A stretch of 38,101 nt of DNA, taken from Bryobacteraceae bacterium CoA2 C42. GTDB lineage: Bacteria > Acidobacteriota > Terriglobia > Bryobacterales > Bryobacteraceae. Location of the stretch: contig JAINDL010000043.1 in the NCBI GenBank assembly GCA_019931245.1, forward strand, positions 1 to 38,101. Direction: 5' to 3'. A program made the position numbers and the translations under genes. Under the pieces are notes generated by a model. That model saw only the letters and a list, made by a program, of their open reading frames with translations, was not told where the DNA came from and searched no databases. This document shows positions 16,152-23,190 of the stretch, piece after piece (position 1 is the stretch's first letter; every line of letters begins with the position of its first letter).

Positions 16152-17045
16152 GCAACAGTGCTTGATTTTCTAAAGACGCTTCCCAAAGCCGAACTTCACG
16201 TCCACCTTGAGGGATCCTTTACCCCGGACGTTCCCGACTCCGAGTTAGCCGCCAAATGGGACTGCTGCGACTTCGCCAGCTTCCTTGAATCGTTCAAATG
16301 GACGGTGAGTTTTCTCAAAAAACCGGAGGATTATGGCCGCGCCGCCCGCCAGTTGATCTCCGCGCTGCGGCGTCAGGGCGTTACCTATGCCGAGATCACG
16401 CTGTCGGCCGGGGTGGTGCGGTGGAAGAAGCTCGATCTCGAAGAGGTATACGCGGCGGTCAACCACGAGGCGCGGCGCGCTCCGTTTCCCGTTTATTGGA
16501 TTGTCGATTGCATCCGCCAGCACGGCGGCGGCGGGGCGATGCCGGTGGCCAGGTTTGCCGCCCGCCACGCAGCCGACGGCGTGGCCGCTTTCGGCATTGG
16601 CGGCGACGAGACGAGCGTGGCGGCCGAGGAGTTTCGCGGCGCCGTGGCGGCCGCGGGGGTGCCGTTTGTGCCGCACGCGGGCGAGATTTCGAACGCGGAG
16701 AATATCTGGGAGATGGTCCGGCTGGGGGCCCGCCGCATCGGCCACGGCATCCGCGCCGTCGAGGACCCGGCCCTGTGCGCCTATCTCAAAGAGCACGATA
16801 TCCCGCTTGAGATTTCGCTGACGAGCAACGTCCGCACGGGCGCCGTCCCCTCGCTGCCGGCGCACCCGCTGCGGCGGTTGTTCGACGCCGGGGTGCCGGT
16901 GGTCCTCGGCACGGACGACCCGGCGATCTTCGGCACAACGCTGGTGGACGAGTACCTGCTGGCCGCCGAACTGGGCTTCTCGCGGGCGGAGCTGACGCAA
17001 CTGGCCGAAAACAGCCTCCGCTACGGCTTCCAGCGGGCTAAGTAG
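16149..17045 (+). CDS. Adenosine deaminase-family hydrolase (possible aminodeoxyfutalosine deaminase)
   Basis: A 298-residue member of the adenosine deaminase family, shorter than the usual 330-350 because the region after the first metal motif is compact. All metal and catalytic motifs are present: HVHLEG, FVPHAGE, RRIGHGI, LTSNVRTG and GTDDPAIFGT. Some members deaminate 6-aminodeoxyfutalosine in menaquinone synthesis. Since mqnE and mqnP lie about 11 kb away, that role is plausible here, but adenosine or another purine is equally possible. The ATG at 16149 lies inside the predicted -10 element, so translation may instead begin at GTG 16158, giving 295 residues. It overlaps the convergent sialidase-like gene by 25 bp. 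Confidence 0.85.
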   Translation: MATVLDFLKTLPKAELHVHLEGSFTPDVPDSELAAKWDCCDFASFLESFKWTVSFLKKPEDYGRAARQLISALRRQGVTYAEITLSAGVVRWKKLDLEEVYAAVNHEARRAPFPVYWIVDCIRQHGGGGAMPVARFAARHAADGVAAFGIGGDETSVAAEEFRGAVAAAGVPFVPHAGEISNAENIWEMVRLGARRIGHGIRAVEDPALCAYLKEHDIPLEISLTSNVRTGAVPSLPAHPLRRLFDAGVPVVLGTDDPAIFGTTLVDEYLLAAELGFSRAELTQLAENSLRYGFQRAK

Positions 17046-17941
17046 ATCGCCGTTTTCTCTTCGTGCGAGCTGTAGTAACTGATCCACAGCTCGCCCTTTT
17101 CCCAAACCAAACCCGCATAGCTCGAATCGCCGTTCGAAGGCAGCTTCTCTAACTCAGTCAGCTTCCCCGTGGCCGGGTTGATTTCAACGATTGCGGTCCG
17201 CTGCTTGCCGTCATAGAGCCGGACGACGCCAATCACCCGGCCCCCGGGAATCTGCAGCATGTGCGGCCCGCCGATGCGAACGCCCATGTCCTGCCAGGTC
17301 CATTCTTTGTAGGGCGGCCGGCTCGTACCCCACTGCCCGGTCATCGTGCCGCGGTCCCGCCGCAGCAGCATCCGGGCGGTGCCGTCTTTTTCAAACAGCA
17401 GCGAGGTTTCGTTGGGGTAGCCTTCGGTGAACAGGCGGGGCACCCAGGGTTCGAAGGTCCGGCCATCGGCGCTGCGGTAGAGCCGGGCAAAGTCGGTGTC
17501 CCGGTTGGTGGTCCCGTAGCCGACACTGTAAGCGAGACCCTTGTGCCACTGTACGCGCCAGAGCCAGAAGTTCAGTTCGCCGGCCTTGACCGGCTCGTTC
17601 CACTGCCGGGCGTCGCGGGAAAACCAGACCATCGACTGGTGCGAGACGGGTTCTTTGGGCCGGTCGGCTGCCGCCGTCGTGAGCATCAGTTCGCCGCGCG
17701 GGGTGACGGTCAGTTTGGGGTCGCGCAGGTCGAGCGCGGGCAGGCTCAGCCGCGCGGCGGAGCTCCATTGTTTGCCGTCGCGGCTCGTGATGACCCGGAT
17801 GGCGCCGTCGGGGGAAACGTGGCGGCTGGCCTCGCGAAACGCGCAGACCCACTCCCCCCGGTAGCGGATCAGATCCGTAAAGGCGTTGTGCGGAGCCGCA
17901 TCCCAAATGCGCGCCACCATCAGCAGGCTGGCCAGTATCAT
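17021..17941 (-). CDS. Sialidase-like beta-propeller protein
   Basis: A 306-residue protein resembling the six-bladed exo-sialidase superfamily. Repeated blade-like segments include YRGEWVCAFREASRHVSPDG, DGKQWSSAARLSL, DLRDPKLTVTPRGELMLTT and a final GLVWEKGELWISYYSSHE. True sialidases use an Arg triad, a Glu and a Tyr; I can see candidate residues but cannot confirm the set, so the enzymatic activity is open. From ATG 17941 the N-terminus is a short hydrophobic stretch (MILASLLMVARIWDAA) that may be a signal peptide. A promoter-based reading favours ATG 17920, which would lose it. It starts 6 bp from the divergent Nudix gene. Confidence 0.72.
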   Translation of the reverse strand: MILASLLMVARIWDAAPHNAFTDLIRYRGEWVCAFREASRHVSPDGAIRVITSRDGKQWSSAARLSLPALDLRDPKLTVTPRGELMLTTAAADRPKEPVSHQSMVWFSRDARQWNEPVKAGELNFWLWRVQWHKGLAYSVGYGTTNRDTDFARLYRSADGRTFEPWVPRLFTEGYPNETSLLFEKDGTARMLLRRDRGTMTGQWGTSRPPYKEWTWQDMGVRIGGPHMLQIPGGRVIGVVRLYDGKQRTAIVEINPATGKLTELEKLPSNGDSSYAGLVWEKGELWISYYSSHEEKTAIYLARWKP

Positions 17942-17942
17942 A
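17936..17942. promoter_or_regulatory. Near-symmetric -10 core, sialidase-like / Nudix
   Basis: TATCATA. Plus strand: TATCAT (17936-17941), +1 at 17948, exactly the GTG start of the Nudix gene. Minus strand: TATGAT (17942-17937), +1 at 17930, 10 nt before an in-frame ATG at 17920 of the sialidase-like gene. The two starts are 18 bp apart. Confidence 0.55.
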
Positions 17943-17947
17943 GTCAG

Positions 17948-18481
17948 GTGTCCTGGAAACTCCTCAAGAGCCGCACCCTGATCGCCGATCGCTGGATTAC
18001 GGTGCGCAGCAACGACTATATCACCGGGAACGGGCGCCAGATCGACGGTTACTATCAGATCGAACGGAGCGATTTCGTGCTGGTAGTTGCCGAAAGCCGC
18101 GGCAGACTGGTGATGGTCCGCGAGTTCCGCGCCGGTACGGGTCGACAGTACCTCAGCCTGCCGGCGGGCCACATTGATCCGGGGGAGGACGCCGTGGCGG
18201 CTGGTCTCCGCGAGTTCCGGGAGGAGACCGGCTTTGCGGCTGCCAACGGGCGTCTGCTCGGCGTCCTCGACCCGCTTCCGGCCTTTTTCCGTGGCTGCGG
18301 CTCCGTGGTCGCCGTCGAGGCGAGCGATGATCCGGTGGACGAGGTCACCGACGGCGAGGTCGACGCGGTCGTGCTGCTCTCTTGGGAGGAGGCCCTCGCC
18401 AAGCTTCGCGACGGGGAGATCCGCGACATGCAGGCCGTCGCCGCGCTCTACCTCGCCCGCGACCTACTTCGTGAGGGTTGA
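17948..18481 (+). CDS. Nudix hydrolase (ADP-ribose pyrophosphatase-like)
   Basis: A 177-residue Nudix protein. The Nudix box is complete: GHIDPGE, then seven residues, then REFREETGF, about residues 77-99. The N-terminal [17 protein letters not shown] and VMVREFRAG segments are typical of the ADP-ribose pyrophosphatase (NudF/YffH) branch, which hydrolyses ADP-sugars. Substrate assignment from sequence alone is uncertain. The start is GTG at 17948, the only in-frame start before the conserved N-terminal strand. No Shine-Dalgarno precedes it, and it coincides with the +1 predicted from TATCAT. The stop overlaps convergent cysE by 18 bp. Confidence 0.88.
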   Translation: MSWKLLKSRTLIADRWITVRSNDYITGNGRQIDGYYQIERSDFVLVVAESRGRLVMVREFRAGTGRQYLSLPAGHIDPGEDAVAAGLREFREETGFAAANGRLLGVLDPLPAFFRGCGSVVAVEASDDPVDEVTDGEVDAVVLLSWEEALAKLRDGEIRDMQAVAALYLARDLLREG

Positions 18482-19129
18482 CGACTCGGTCAGCGTTCGA
18501 ACCAACTGCTCCAGCTTCCCCACCCGGTCGCGCAGTTCCGCGATCGCCTGGCCCTCCGGGTCCGGTAGTTTGCCGTGTTCGAGATCATCGTCCGATTCCG
18601 CCCGGTCGGCTTCCGCGCGCCGCCGTACGACCTTGCCGGGAATGCCCACGACGGTGGAGCCAGGCGGCACCGGGTGCACCACCACGCTGCCCGCGCCGAT
18701 CCGCGAGCCATCGCCGATCACGATGTTGCCCAGAACCTTCGCCCCCGTCCCGATGACCACATGGTTGCCGACGGTCGGATGGCGCTTGCCGCACTCCTTG
18801 CCCGTGCCACCGAGCGTGACGCCCTGATAGAGCAGCACATCGTCGCCGATCTCGGTGGTCTCGCCGATCACCACGCCCATGCCGTGGTCGATGAAAAAGC
18901 GGCGGCCGATCGTCGCCCCCGGATGAATCTCAATCCCGGTGATCCACCGGCTGCCCTGCGAAATGAGCCGGGGCAGCAGCGGAATACCCCACCGGTAGAG
19001 CCGGTGCGAGAGGCGATGCAGCAGAATCGCGTGCAGACCCGGGTAGCACAGTAGAATTTCGAGCGTACTCCGGGCGGCCGGGTCCTCCCGGAAGACGGTT
19101 TCGATCTGTTCGCGGATCGTGCGCAGCAT
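18464..19129 (-). CDS. cysE: Serine O-acetyltransferase CysE (short SAT form)
   Basis: A 221-residue serine acetyltransferase making O-acetylserine for cysteine synthesis. The N-terminal helix region reads [20 protein letters not shown]. The left-handed beta-helix follows, with [23 protein letters not shown] carrying the catalytic His-Asp pair, then [28 protein letters not shown] and the [12 protein letters not shown] end. A charged coiled-coil-like tail (about 45 residues) follows. The start at ATG 19129 is preferred over ATG 19141, because GGAG lies 6 bp upstream of it and the family usually begins just before TIRE. It is divergent from nuoA, with 65 bp between starts. Confidence 0.94.
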   Translation of the reverse strand: MLRTIREQIETVFREDPAARSTLEILLCYPGLHAILLHRLSHRLYRWGIPLLPRLISQGSRWITGIEIHPGATIGRRFFIDHGMGVVIGETTEIGDDVLLYQGVTLGGTGKECGKRHPTVGNHVVIGTGAKVLGNIVIGDGSRIGAGSVVVHPVPPGSTVVGIPGKVVRRRAEADRAESDDDLEHGKLPDPEGQAIAELRDRVGKLEQLVRTLTESSTLTK

Positions 19130-19182
19130 GGCTTGCTCCATTATGATGCCAACCGGGGCGCGAAGGGTGCGGGGCGATACGC

Positions 19183-19189
19183 TATATTA
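19183..19189. promoter_or_regulatory. Near-symmetric -10 core, cysE / nuoA
   Basis: TATATTA. Plus strand: TATATT (19183-19188), +1 at 19195, exactly the first ATG of nuoA. Minus strand: TAATAT (19189-19184), +1 at 19177, which would give cysE a 48-nt leader containing GGAG before ATG 19129. A separate CATAAT at 19145-19140 is a second candidate for cysE. Confidence 0.5.
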
Positions 19190-19194
19190 GGGGT

Positions 19195-19551
19195 ATGATG
19201 GAAGGCTATCTCCCGCTGTTCGTCTTTCTCGGGTTGTCCATCGCCTTCCCCATTGCCGCTTTGTTTGTGGGCAAAGCGCTTCGCCCGTCCGTCTTTGCCC
19301 CGGCCAAGCTCGAATCGTACGAGTGCGGTATCCAGGCCGAGGGTGGCGCCCGGGGCCGTTACAGCGTCCGCTTCTACCTGGTCGCTATTCTGTTCGTGAT
19401 TTTTGACGTCGAAACCGTCTTTCTGTTCCCCTGGGCCGTCCGCTACCACCAGCTTGGCTGGTTCGGCGTGGCCGAAGCACTGGCTTTTCTCGCCATCCTG
19501 GTGGTGGGTTACCTTTGGGCGTACAAGAAAGGTGCGCTCGAATGGGTCTGA
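19195..19551 (+). CDS. nuoA: NADH-quinone oxidoreductase subunit A
   Basis: A 118-residue NuoA, the small three-helix membrane subunit of complex I next to the quinone channel. The signature YECGIQAEGGARGRYSVRFYLVAILFVIFDVETVFLFPW is split here for reading: YECGIQ, then RYSVRFYLVAILFVIFDVE, then FLFPW. Membrane segments lie near residues 5-25, 60-80 and 88-108. Two consecutive ATGs (19195 and 19198) are possible starts. GGGG precedes the second, while the first matches the predicted +1. The gene stands alone: nuoB does not follow, and a secreted TIGR03437 protein comes next, 73 bp downstream. The rest of complex I must be encoded elsewhere. Confidence 0.95.
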   Translation: MMEGYLPLFVFLGLSIAFPIAALFVGKALRPSVFAPAKLESYECGIQAEGGARGRYSVRFYLVAILFVIFDVETVFLFPWAVRYHQLGWFGVAEALAFLAILVVGYLWAYKKGALEWV

Positions 19552-19624
19552 TCCCCTCCCTGCCCGCCCCGTATCCGCTCGCCTCGCGTCCAAAACAAAA
19601 TCTAGTAACATTGTGAGGATTCCC

Positions 19625-21385
19625 ATGAACGCTCTCCTTTCGTACCGCATCGCGCGTCGTGTGCCTCTGGCGCTGTTGGCCCTCTGCTGCCTTGGGGTGG
19701 CTCTAGCGCAGCCGCGCCTCCGTCTGGCCGAAACCACCATCGGCCCGGTCTCGGTCGCCGCCGGCGCCAACGGCCCCACCCGCACCATCGACGCAACCAA
19801 CGCCGGCAGCGGTAGCCTCAGCCTTTCCGCATCCGCCTCGGTGCCCTGGATCGCCGCTACCATCGGCGCGTCCCGCACCTGCTCGGTCCTCGGCGGCTCC
19901 AGTTGCTTTCCCGTCCAGATCGCGCTCAACACCGCCTCGCTCACGCGCGGCACCTACACCGGCATTGTCTCCGTCTCAGACCCGAACGCCATCGACGCGC
20001 CCCAAACCATTACCGTCACCGTTCAGGTGGGCGGCGGCGTTCCCGATTCGGCCACGCTCTACGTCCCCACCCGCCCCGGCGCCACGGCCACCACACGGTT
20101 CTTCACCAACAGCACCGTGCAGGGCACGCCCACTACCACGAGCGGCGGCAGTTGGCTCGCGCTCGCCTTCGACGGCGCCAGCAGCTTCGCCTTCACCCTC
20201 CCCTACGTCATCCGCGCCACCAACCCCGGCCTGGCCGAAGGAACCTATAACGGCGCCGTCAACATCACCGGATCCTCCTTCGCGGCCGACAACAAGAGCG
20301 TGCCGGTTACCCTCAACGTCACCTCCCGCCCCATCCTCGCCCTCTCGGAATCCCGACTGCGCCTGCGCATCGCCCAAACGGCCGCCACCCAGTCCACTTA
20401 CATCAACTGCACCAACGCCGGCCTCGGCACCCTCACCCTGGCCGATAATCCCGCCTCCGTCTCCTCCGGCGCGCCCTGGCTCGGCGCCAGCCGCTTCCCC
20501 GGCACCAATTTCATTCAGATCGACGTTAATCCGGCCAACCTCGCGCCCGGCAACTACTCCGCCACGGTCACCATCAACAGCAACGCCGCCAACGGTCCGC
20601 AAACCGTGCCGGTGGATGTGCAGGTGGTCCCCTCCGCCGCCCCGCTCGTCTCCGCCGGCGGCGTCGTCGATAACGCCACCTTCGCCGGCAACGACGAACT
20701 CGCCCGGGGTACCATCGCCGCGGTTTTCGGCGAGCAGTTCCTCATGACGGCCCCCACCGCGGCCACGAGCCTGCCACTCCAAACCACTCTCGGCGGCGTC
20801 CGCGTGCTGGTCAACAACCAGCCGGCGCCGGTCTATTACGTCTCCTACGGCCAGATCAACTTCCAGATCCCCTTTGACGCCCCCACCGGTCTCACCACGG
20901 TTGCCGTCGAACGCGACGGTGCGCGGTCCAACCTCACCACCGTGCGCATCGCCAACCGCTCGCCGCGCCTGCTGACGTTTGGCAACTTCCCCGGCTACGG
21001 CATCATCGTCAACCAGGACGGCACCTACCCGCTGCCCGCCAGCGCCGGCCTCGGCGCCGCCGCCCGCCCGGCCCGGTCCGGCGACACGCTCGTCGTCTAC
21101 GCGCTTGGCCTCGGCCCCACGGTGCCTGCCGTCGCCAGCGGCATCGGTGCCCCGGTCAGTCCGCTCGCCGTCATCAGTCCCCCGCCGGGCGTGGTGATCG
21201 GCAACAACTCCATCGCCCAGGTGGACTCCATCACGCCGGACTTCGTCGGGCTCACGCCCAATTTCGTCGGGCTCTACCAGATCAACGTCCGGGTCCCCGC
21301 CCAGGTCGAACGCGGCAACGCCGTCCCGCTCTATCTTAACTTCGGCGCCCAGGTGAGTAACCGCGTCAACCTGGCCATCCAATAG
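19625..21385 (+). CDS. Secreted BACON-like repeat protein with TIGR03437 C-terminal domain
   Basis: A 586-residue exported protein. A Sec signal peptide covers about residues 1-29, ending GVALAQ. Three beta-sandwich repeats of roughly 100 residues follow (about 30-135, 136-235, 236-338). Each has a PWIAA- or PWLGA-like core and a GTYTGIVSVSD- or GNYSATVTINSN-like end, resembling BACON/Ig-like domains. The last 245 residues match TIGR03437: ARGTIAAVFGEQF, PVYYVSYGQINFQIPFD, GDTLVVYALGLGPT and GLYQINVRVP. TIGR03437 is a C-terminal module of large families in Solibacter and relatives, of unknown function. TGAGGA precedes the ATG by 5 bp, so this gene, unlike many neighbours, has a normal ribosome site. 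Confidence 0.9.
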   Translation: MNALLSYRIARRVPLALLALCCLGVALAQPRLRLAETTIGPVSVAAGANGPTRTIDATNAGSGSLSLSASASVPWIAATIGASRTCSVLGGSSCFPVQIALNTASLTRGTYTGIVSVSDPNAIDAPQTITVTVQVGGGVPDSATLYVPTRPGATATTRFFTNSTVQGTPTTTSGGSWLALAFDGASSFAFTLPYVIRATNPGLAEGTYNGAVNITGSSFAADNKSVPVTLNVTSRPILALSESRLRLRIAQTAATQSTYINCTNAGLGTLTLADNPASVSSGAPWLGASRFPGTNFIQIDVNPANLAPGNYSATVTINSNAANGPQTVPVDVQVVPSAAPLVSAGGVVDNATFAGNDELARGTIAAVFGEQFLMTAPTAATSLPLQTTLGGVRVLVNNQPAPVYYVSYGQINFQIPFDAPTGLTTVAVERDGARSNLTTVRIANRSPRLLTFGNFPGYGIIVNQDGTYPLPASAGLGAAARPARSGDTLVVYALGLGPTVPAVASGIGAPVSPLAVISPPPGVVIGNNSIAQVDSITPDFVGLTPNFVGLYQINVRVPAQVERGNAVPLYLNFGAQVSNRVNLAIQ

Positions 21386-21390
21386 CCGCT

Positions 21391-22464
21391 ATGCGCCTGT
21401 ACTACGACAACGCCTACGCCGCGTCGTTTCAGGCGCGCGTCACCGCCACGGCGGAAGAGGGCCGCCGGGTCTACCTGGACCAGACGGCCTTCTATCCCAC
21501 CTCCGGCGGCCAACTCCACGACCTCGGCACCCTCAACGGCATCCCGGTCGACGATGTGATCGACGAGGAGGACGGGCGCATCGCCCATCTGCTCCGCGCT
21601 CCCCTCGCCGCCGTATCGGTCCACGGCGAAATCGACTGGCCCCGCCGTTTTGACTTCATGCAGCAGCACTCGGGGCAGCATCTGCTTTCGTCCGTGATCC
21701 CGCAGCCCACCGTCAGCGTCCACCTCGGCCTCGAAACCTCGACGATCGACGTGGCCGCCGACCAACTCGATCTGCCCGCTCTCGAAGACCGCGCCAACGC
21801 CGCCGTCTTCGCCAACCTTCCCGTCCGCATCTGCTACGAGGACGCCGCCACCGCTACCGGCCTCCGCAAAGCCACCGGCCGCACCGGCATCCTCCGCATC
21901 ATCACCATCGAAGGCCTCGACCGCTCCGCCTGCGGCGGCACCCACGTCCGCGCCACCGGCGAAATCGGCCCGATTCTCCTGCTCAAAACCGAGAAGATGC
22001 GCGGCAACCTCCGTCTGCACTTTCTGTGCGGCCAGCGCGCGCTCCGCGGCCTTCGGGCCGACCAGGCCCAGCGGCAGGCCGCCCTCGCCCAACTCACCGA
22101 AGAGGCCCGGGAGGCGGGCAAACGGGCCGCGAAACTCGCTCTCGACCTCGCCGCCTACCGCGGCCGCGAACTCTACGCGCAGTCTCCCGCGCTGCGCCTG
22201 GCGGCTCCCGTGGACGACCACGCCCGGGCCCTCGCCAACGCCTTTCTGGCCGCCGGCCCCGGCACCATCCTGTTCACGAGCCCACAGGCCGTGTTGTTCG
22301 CCTCGAACCAGCGCCACTGCGGCAACGAACTGAAGGCTCTGCTCAGCGCCCACGGCGGCCGCGGGGGAGGCAGCGCCAACCTAGCCCAGGGCTCGCTGCC
22401 CGATGCCGCCGCGGTCGAAGCCGTGGCCGTCGCCCTCGGCTTCCCCGCCGTCACCGCCGCCTAA
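21391..22464 (+). CDS. alaX: AlaX-type alanyl-tRNA editing protein with DHHA1-like C-terminus
   Basis: A 357-residue trans-editing protein that hydrolyses mischarged Ser- or Gly-tRNA(Ala), similar to the C-terminal half of AlaRS without its synthetase core. The zinc ligands are HSGQH (about residue 93) and CGGTH (about residue 180), both intact. The N-terminal FYPTSGGQLHDLG marks the AlaRS second additional domain. A coiled-coil (residues about 215-265) leads to a DHHA1-like end with AHGGRGGGSANLAQGS. The long form with DHHA1 corresponds to the larger AlaX class. It starts 5 bp after the TIGR03437 gene on the same strand. It converges on pdeM with a 12-bp gap. Confidence 0.88.
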   Translation: MRLYYDNAYAASFQARVTATAEEGRRVYLDQTAFYPTSGGQLHDLGTLNGIPVDDVIDEEDGRIAHLLRAPLAAVSVHGEIDWPRRFDFMQQHSGQHLLSSVIPQPTVSVHLGLETSTIDVAADQLDLPALEDRANAAVFANLPVRICYEDAATATGLRKATGRTGILRIITIEGLDRSACGGTHVRATGEIGPILLLKTEKMRGNLRLHFLCGQRALRGLRADQAQRQAALAQLTEEAREAGKRAAKLALDLAAYRGRELYAQSPALRLAAPVDDHARALANAFLAAGPGTILFTSPQAVLFASNQRHCGNELKALLSAHGGRGGGSANLAQGSLPDAAAVEAVAVALGFPAVTAA

Positions 22465-22476
22465 CCCCAACGTCGG

Positions 22477-23190
22477 TTACCCCCGCCGCGCCCGCACCCA
22501 CGGCGGCACCTCCGGACCCCGCCGCCCCTTTGCCCGCCCAATCTTCACCGGCAGCAGCCGCGTCCCGTCGGTCACCACCGCCCGCACCTCGCTCTCCCCA
22601 AACCAGCTCCGCAACTCGGCCGGCATCTCCCGCCGCATATCGCAGCCGGCTGAAAACGCCGAAAACGCGGGCAGCACCACCAGCCCCCTGCCCTCGACAA
22701 ACGCCGTCATCCGCTGGCTCGCCCCCGAGGCCGTCCGCACCCGCACCACCGGATGAAAATGCCCGACCACCGTCACCACCCCCTCCTCCGGCCCCGCCGG
22801 CAGCACGTCGCCGTGAACCACCCGCACCCCCGCCGTCCGCCACTCCCGGGCCGCCGGAAACTGCGGAAACTCCTCGCCAAACGCCCGGTCATGGTTCCCT
22901 AACACACAGACCAGCTCCGCCCGCCCGGCCAGCGTTCCCAGCGTCAGTTCAATCACCCGCCGCTCCTCCGCCGCCGGCCGCGGCGCATGGACAATGTCGC
23001 CCGCCAGCACCAGCCGCTCCGGCCGCCCCGCCTCGAGCAAGCCCAACAGCCGCTCCCGCGCGTCTCCCTCCACTAACGGTCCCAGTTCCCCCCGCCGCCG
23101 CTGCGCCCACCCGTAGCCCAGATGCAGGTCGGCCACCACCAGCGTCCGCCCCCCGTCCACCCACAGCCCCCCCGCGGCGTCAAACCGCAC
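22477..23190 (-). CDS. pdeM: Ligase-associated DNA-damage-response endonuclease PdeM
   Basis: A 237-residue calcineurin-like metallophosphoesterase. Metal motifs are VADLHLGY (about residue 19), LAGDIVHA (about 62), LGNHDRA (about 95) and VVGHFHPVVR (about 140). This is the PdeM family found next to an ATP-dependent DNA ligase, an exonuclease and a Lhr-type helicase in the so-called ligase-associated repair cluster. Its start lies 11 bp inside the end of the helicase gene on the same strand, the classic arrangement. The ligase and exonuclease partners are not in this window. Its activity on DNA is inferred from family and neighbour. Confidence 0.9.
   Translation of the reverse strand: MRFDAAGGLWVDGGRTLVVADLHLGYGWAQRRRGELGPLVEGDARERLLGLLEAGRPERLVLAGDIVHAPRPAAEERRVIELTLGTLAGRAELVCVLGNHDRAFGEEFPQFPAAREWRTAGVRVVHGDVLPAGPEEGVVTVVGHFHPVVRVRTASGASQRMTAFVEGRGLVVLPAFSAFSAGCDMRREMPAELRSWFGESEVRAVVTDGTRLLPVKIGRAKGRRGPEVPPWVRARRG

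Noticed and set aside
17430-17470. tRNA T-arm-like GGTTCGAA
   Set aside because: No acceptor or anticodon stem can be folded around it, and it lies inside the sialidase-like gene.
19543-19617. Remnant of nuoB overlapping the nuoA end
   Set aside because: The 24-codon product has no resemblance to NuoB beyond the first three residues, so a remnant cannot be claimed.
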